Positions 8,305 through 11,704 of a DNA stretch of 11,704 bases are shown here, in pieces (position 1 is the stretch's first letter; each line of letters opens with the position of its first letter). Both the position numbers and the translations under genes were made by a program. This stretch comes from Flammula alnicola (lineage: Eukaryota; Basidiomycota; Agaricomycetes; Agaricales; Strophariaceae), in assembly GCA_015499995.1 (NCBI GenBank), contig JADNRV010000831.1:1-11704 (forward strand). The letters run 5' to 3'. The notes beneath the pieces are model-generated. The model made no database searches. It saw only the letters and a program-made list of their open reading frames with translations, and was not told the origin of the DNA.

Positions 8305-10492
8305 CTAAGTCTTTTTGGCCCGTCTTTTTGATGGGCTCCCCCTGGCCTTGGACCGTGTTTTCATAGCGCCCTCGGTGCCTGTATGTGCATTAGTCTTGGA
8401 CTGTGCTTTCGGAGCTGCTGCCTCGGCTTTCGTCTTTGAGCGAAGTGCGCGGGGCTGCTCTTGGGTGCCGGCGTTGATGCATTACTGGGTTCTGGTGTCA
8501 ATAATATCCCGCGGTGCACTGGCGCTCGTCTAAGTGGTGCCCGAGACCTGTTGTTCTGAACCACTGGAGATGACCCTTGAAGAGTTGGACTGGAACCGAA
8601 GTCATGGGAGTGGTGACCTCGGGCACCCCGAGGCGTAACAAGTAGGCGGCCCCGAGGAGGCTCTGCTGCAGTTGGATGCCTCGGTTTGGACTGTCCTGTG
8701 CCCTCGGCCTGATGAGTCTGTGTGTCTACACTCTGCTCATCTTCGCTATTATCCTTATCTTGTCCAGCACTCTTGTCGTTATCTACGGACTCGACCTCGG
8801 GCTGCTCCCCTTCATCACTGTCATCATCTGAGCATGCAGCCCTATGTTTCTTGAATGGTAGTTCATCTTGATCTTCCTCATCCTCGGAATCACTGGGTGT
8901 GGCTGAAGTGAAGGTCGATTTACGCGGTTGGTTTATTGCAACACTCTCCCTGGGAACACTTGAATACCACGGTCCCGGGGATACCATATTACGAAACAGG
9001 CCCGCGGGGTAGTCAGCCTCCTCGGGCAGCCTATCTTCGCCCACGATGCAATCAAATTTGAATGCAATTTCTCCCTGTTCCTGTCGATTCCTCCATAGTT
9101 TCAGAATGTTATGCGTTTCGTTACTGACATATTTGCTGGGATCCTTCAAGGGAATGCTACGTGGCAGGTAGATTGGCAGTACAAATTCGGTCCATGTTGG
9201 AAGGATTGCTGTATATGGAACTGGCCCGTTCTTTCCTGTAGCCAGATCTACACCACCGGGTAAGCTTTCAATTGTTCTTTCATGCTAGTGCTACTTACTA
9301 TAATGCTTTGCCACATATGCGCGAATGATTTGTTGCTGTGTGATATTTGTTTCAATGCTGTTCGAATTCCGAATTGGATCGGGCAGCCGCGGGAGGCCCG
9401 AGGGCTCACACTTGAGATCTGCCATGGTGAAGTTGGTCACTGCGTTGGCCGCGGGCGCTGTCCCTTTTTCGATCGAGGCTATGTGCTTGATGTACTTCAG
9501 GTAAGCCTTCTTCATGGCTTGGTATGCCGTGGGATCATATTGGGAAAACGTAGGAACTTGTCTGACCCCGCGGTATCCGGTGGAATTCGAGTCCGCTGGA
9601 GTCGACAATGTGCCGTCGGCCACTAAACTCTGTGTATCGAAACTACTGACGAGTTAGTGCCTGGTTGATTAGATCATATTGGTATAGACTTACACAGAAT
9701 ATGACATCTTCCCCTCGGTATTATAGTGGCATTCAAAGGAAAATGTTCTCATTCTCATGCTTTTCCACTTCAGCTGGTCCATTTTGTGAATAAGTTTCTT
9801 GCCATGTCGGGACGCCGTCCTGACATGGATCAGTCTTGGCCACCGAGGTGCAGGCACCGGATCACTCACTCGGCTTGGACTTCCTTTGGAATGCCCGCGG
9901 TCTTCCATTCTTCCACCTCCCGTTCATACTCCTCTCGCTCGGCCTCCGACAATGTGTCCTTGATCGACTTCTTGGCAGTCTGGTAGTAGGGTAACCATTT
10001 CTAGTATCTTCGCTGCCACCGGACAGCCGCCTGCCTCTTCCTGGATCTCCATCTTCTTTTTCGCCTGAACCACGGTATCAAATGTGACGTTAAGTTGAAT
10101 CCTGGGATCTTCAAACCGCGCTCGGTGGCCGCATGGTTCCCAAACCAGGTGAATATTTGCTGCGGGCCGAATCAGAGTAGGTCCACGGACACCGACCGAC
10201 GCTCACATATTTCTTTTTTTCCCACTCCTTTTTAATCGCGCGGTCCTTTTTCATGTTCTTTTTGTCATATCGGCCCTTCCAAGTCTCTTTGATTTCGGAA
10301 CGACTGTAGTTGCAACATAGGAGGACTTTGTTTTCCGCGGGGCCCCTCGGTAACCTTCAAGGTGCGCTTTCAGTATCATCTTTTCCTTCGCAGTCCAGAT
10401 CTGGGAGTCAGGAGTGTCATTGTCAACTCGAAGGCAACAGCGCCATCATCGTTCAGATTGCCAGAGGATTCGTTGGGGGTGGGTTCAGTCAT
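8305..10492 (-). CDS. Gene C: five-exon hypothetical protein, probable nuclear
   Basis: Exons on the minus strand are 10492-10207, 10159-9870, 9819-9694, 9642-9299 and 9247-8305 (stop TAG 8307-8305). The introns are 47, 50, 51 and 51 nt, with donors GTGAGC, GTGAGT, GTAAGT, GTAAGT and CTGAT or CTAAC branch-like sites. Phases agree throughout, giving about 663 residues. Residues 33-110 hold a Trp/Tyr-spaced basic region (W33, YR, YV, ETWKGRY, EWEKKK) ending in QIFTWFGNH at 97-105. The middle (about 150-420) looks globular, with WLPYYQTAKK, YDPTAYQAMKKAYLKYI and PTWTEFVLPIYLP. Residues after about 430 are disordered and acidic (DSEDEEDQDE, DDDSDEGEQ). The tail is strongly basic (SPSKRRAKKT). Five single-base corrections are needed: near 10425, 10297, 10126 and 8452 (each one base lost) and near 9998 (one gained). 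I recall loosely similar agaricomycete hypothetical proteins but cannot name a domain. The start is the first ATG after a leader with no earlier in-frame ATG. Confidence 0.75.
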
Positions 10493-10703
10493 CTTAGTTA
10501 AGAAATACGCAGCTGAGACTCTTATAAGGTGATCATGATCTCGGCTAATCCTGATTATCAATGATAATCAACGGAGGCTATGCGCCTTGAGGTTGATCAA
10601 GATAACCCACATGTTGTGCCCTGATCTTGCCGAGGTAGATCACCGGTGGCCGATCCCCATTGATGTCATATGATGTCATTGTGCCTGATCAAGATCACAC
10701 TTT
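10493..10703. promoter_or_regulatory. Divergent promoter of genes C and E
   Basis: This 211-bp spacer lies between outward-facing starts. It contains a 19-bp near-perfect palindrome (10552-10570), two copies of TGATCAAGAT (10594-10603 and 10686-10695) and eight GATC sites, with two more just inside gene E. A TATA-like CTTATAAGG at 10521-10529 lies about 30 bp from the C start, in the sense of gene C. Confidence 0.5.
10552..10570. promoter_or_regulatory. Palindrome TGATTATCA-A-TGATAATCA
   Basis: Two perfect 9-bp arms are separated by one base, 60 bp before the gene C start. Each arm contains TGATAA on one strand, the core bound by fungal GATA zinc-finger factors. It could therefore be a paired GATA site or the operator of a dimeric regulator. 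The symmetry is seen; the factor is inferred. Confidence 0.55.
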
Positions 10704-11055
10704 ATGAATTTAAGCATCGTGATCGACGGTGCCTGCCGAGCCTATTCACTAAATGACAGTTATTATTGCCAAGATCTGCGTTTTGAGGCGACGTCATCCT
10801 CCACTGTGGCCGACGTTGAGGAAAAGATACATGAATATCTCCACCTGTTTTGCTCTCCTGGGGTCCAAATTGGATGATGTTATATACCTGCCACCTCGGG
10901 GCCCGGTTATTTCAATTTTTACGAATATCTACACCCGGGACGAGGTTTTACTGACATCAGAAAATGTAAAACAGGAAGTCCTGAATGCCACCCCATACTT
11001 CCACGCTGGAGGAATATGTTCTTTCAACCTACTGGTTCAACTTTTCCAGGGCTAG
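10704..11055 (+). CDS. Gene E: small hypothetical protein with one frame break
   Basis: Not recognised. The first segment opens at ATG 10704, the first ATG after an in-frame stop at 10686-10688, and stays open for 57 codons to a TGA at 10875-10877. The second segment continues in the next frame from 10873 (DDVIYLPPRGPV) to the stop TAG at 11053-11055. Removing one G of the pair at 10872-10873 joins them into about 116 residues. The product has a helical acidic part (VADVEEKIHEYL), then a hydrophobic, beta-rich end (VISIFTNIYTRDEVLL, then FNLLVQLF). No signal peptide or clear membrane segment is seen. It is transcribed away from gene C over a shared promoter. A 3' exon beyond 11055 cannot be ruled out. 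The join is supported by protein-like composition on both sides but not by any known homolog. Confidence 0.45.
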
Positions 11056-11704
11056 TCCCAGCTTGAGTTTTGGCCCGGTAGAAAATGTCCTCGGTGTCTT
11101 ATGACACACCTATTTCCTCCCTCACAAAGCTACTTGGGGGAAGTTTAATATATATAAAAATGGACATATACACCTGTAAAATATTAACAGAATGAGATAC
11201 TCCGGAAAGGAATCCGAGCAGTGGTTCTTGAGATATTGCTTTTTCTCTTCAGAAAAGTTGAGATCTGCACGAGGATTCTTGATTTCAGTAGTTGTTTTGT
11301 CTTTTGATCATGCTCCCAAGCTGTTATGGAAAGTCTTTTTTCATATCTTCACATGTCTGCTCAGATTTCCTTCCGGATACATCCATTTTCTTTGTATTGA
11401 GATGCTGAATATATTTTATTAAGGCAGTGAAATACAGAAAGTGAGAGGGGATCTCAAAAAAAAGAACACCACATGTGTCTGGCATGTGGCCGGCCATCCC
11501 TCATGTCTTCCTCATGTTAGTTCTCGTGTTCCACCTCATGTTCTCCTAGTACAATTTATTTTTGAGACGTCTTAATGATGATCCGATAATGACAGGGGAA
11601 TAGATAACAAGGAGGGAAACACTCAAAAGAAGGGGCGAAGAGGAATATTCTCCTCCCTCCACCATTCTTTCCCTCCCTGCTTCTGTTTCATCTCATGAGC
11701 ACTA
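11056..11704. other. Right flank without a supported gene
   Basis: A 76-codon plus-strand ORF (11192-11422) is hydrophobic and Phe-rich without motif support, as expected of translated T-rich DNA. Notable elements are a TATA-like run TATATATAAAAATG at 11149-11162, the palindromes ACATGT and GGCCGGCC near 11472-11496, and three CCTCATGT words near 11499, 11510 and 11534. The end of the window (about 11650-11690) is C/T-rich like the tract before gene D, so a plus-strand gene may start just outside. Confidence 0.35.

Noticed and set aside
11192..11422. Plus-strand ORF of 76 codons, hydrophobic and Phe-rich
   Set aside because: Composition is that of translated T-rich DNA. A small membrane protein is possible but unsupported.

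Overview
The window looks like nuclear DNA of a filamentous basidiomycete, probably an agaricomycete. The main clue is gene structure. Coding blocks are separated by introns of only 46 to 54 nt with GT..AG ends and CTGAT/CTGAC/CTAAC-like branch sites. No housekeeping gene, rRNA or tRNA is present to fix the taxon. The predicted proteins are rich in disordered acidic and basic stretches and resemble lineage-specific fungal 'hypothetical proteins', so the placement is an inference.

Layout, left to right. (1) 1-831: 3' part of gene A on the plus strand, with two introns, entering from beyond the left edge. (2) 832-2953: AT-rich, gene-poor DNA with short internal repeats, possibly an old retroelement remnant. 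(3) 2954-3169: a G/C-rich minisatellite of about 24-bp units. (4) 3741-5452: gene B on the minus strand, five exons. (5) 5453-5676: a 224-bp promoter region shared by B and the divergent gene D. It carries a hairpin-forming inverted repeat and an E-box palindrome. (6) 5677-8017: gene D on the plus strand, two exons. It encodes a large, probably nuclear protein with a six-cysteine cluster that looks like a permuted fungal Zn2Cys6 domain. (7) 8018-8304: convergent 3' spacer. (8) 8305-10492: gene C on the minus strand, five exons, about 663 residues. (9) 10493-10703: a second divergent promoter with a 9-bp palindrome and a dense GATC cluster. (10) 10704-11055: small gene E on the plus strand. (11) 11056-11704: no gene seen.

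The exon models of A to E all need single-base frame corrections, about 12 in total. Most are a missing base in or next to a short homopolymer or simple repeat. Once these are allowed for, the intron phases and stop codons of B, C, D and E fit exactly, and I found no in-frame nonsense substitution or broken splice site. This points to indel errors in the assembly more than to decayed genes, but the sequence alone cannot settle it. Simple ORF calling misses these genes because of the indels.

Genes B, D and C each combine acidic Ser/Asp/Glu tracts, basic or proline-rich stretches and (in D and C) basic C-terminal tails. Such features are common in nuclear, nucleic-acid-associated proteins. The layout B<->D, D><C, C<->E suggests possible co-regulation of neighbours. 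No enzyme, transposase, reverse transcriptase or known defence gene could be recognised, so any shared function is speculative. One further sequence-level signal stands out: the hexamer CCTCGG/CCGAGG occurs about 46 times, almost all to the right of position 2950.
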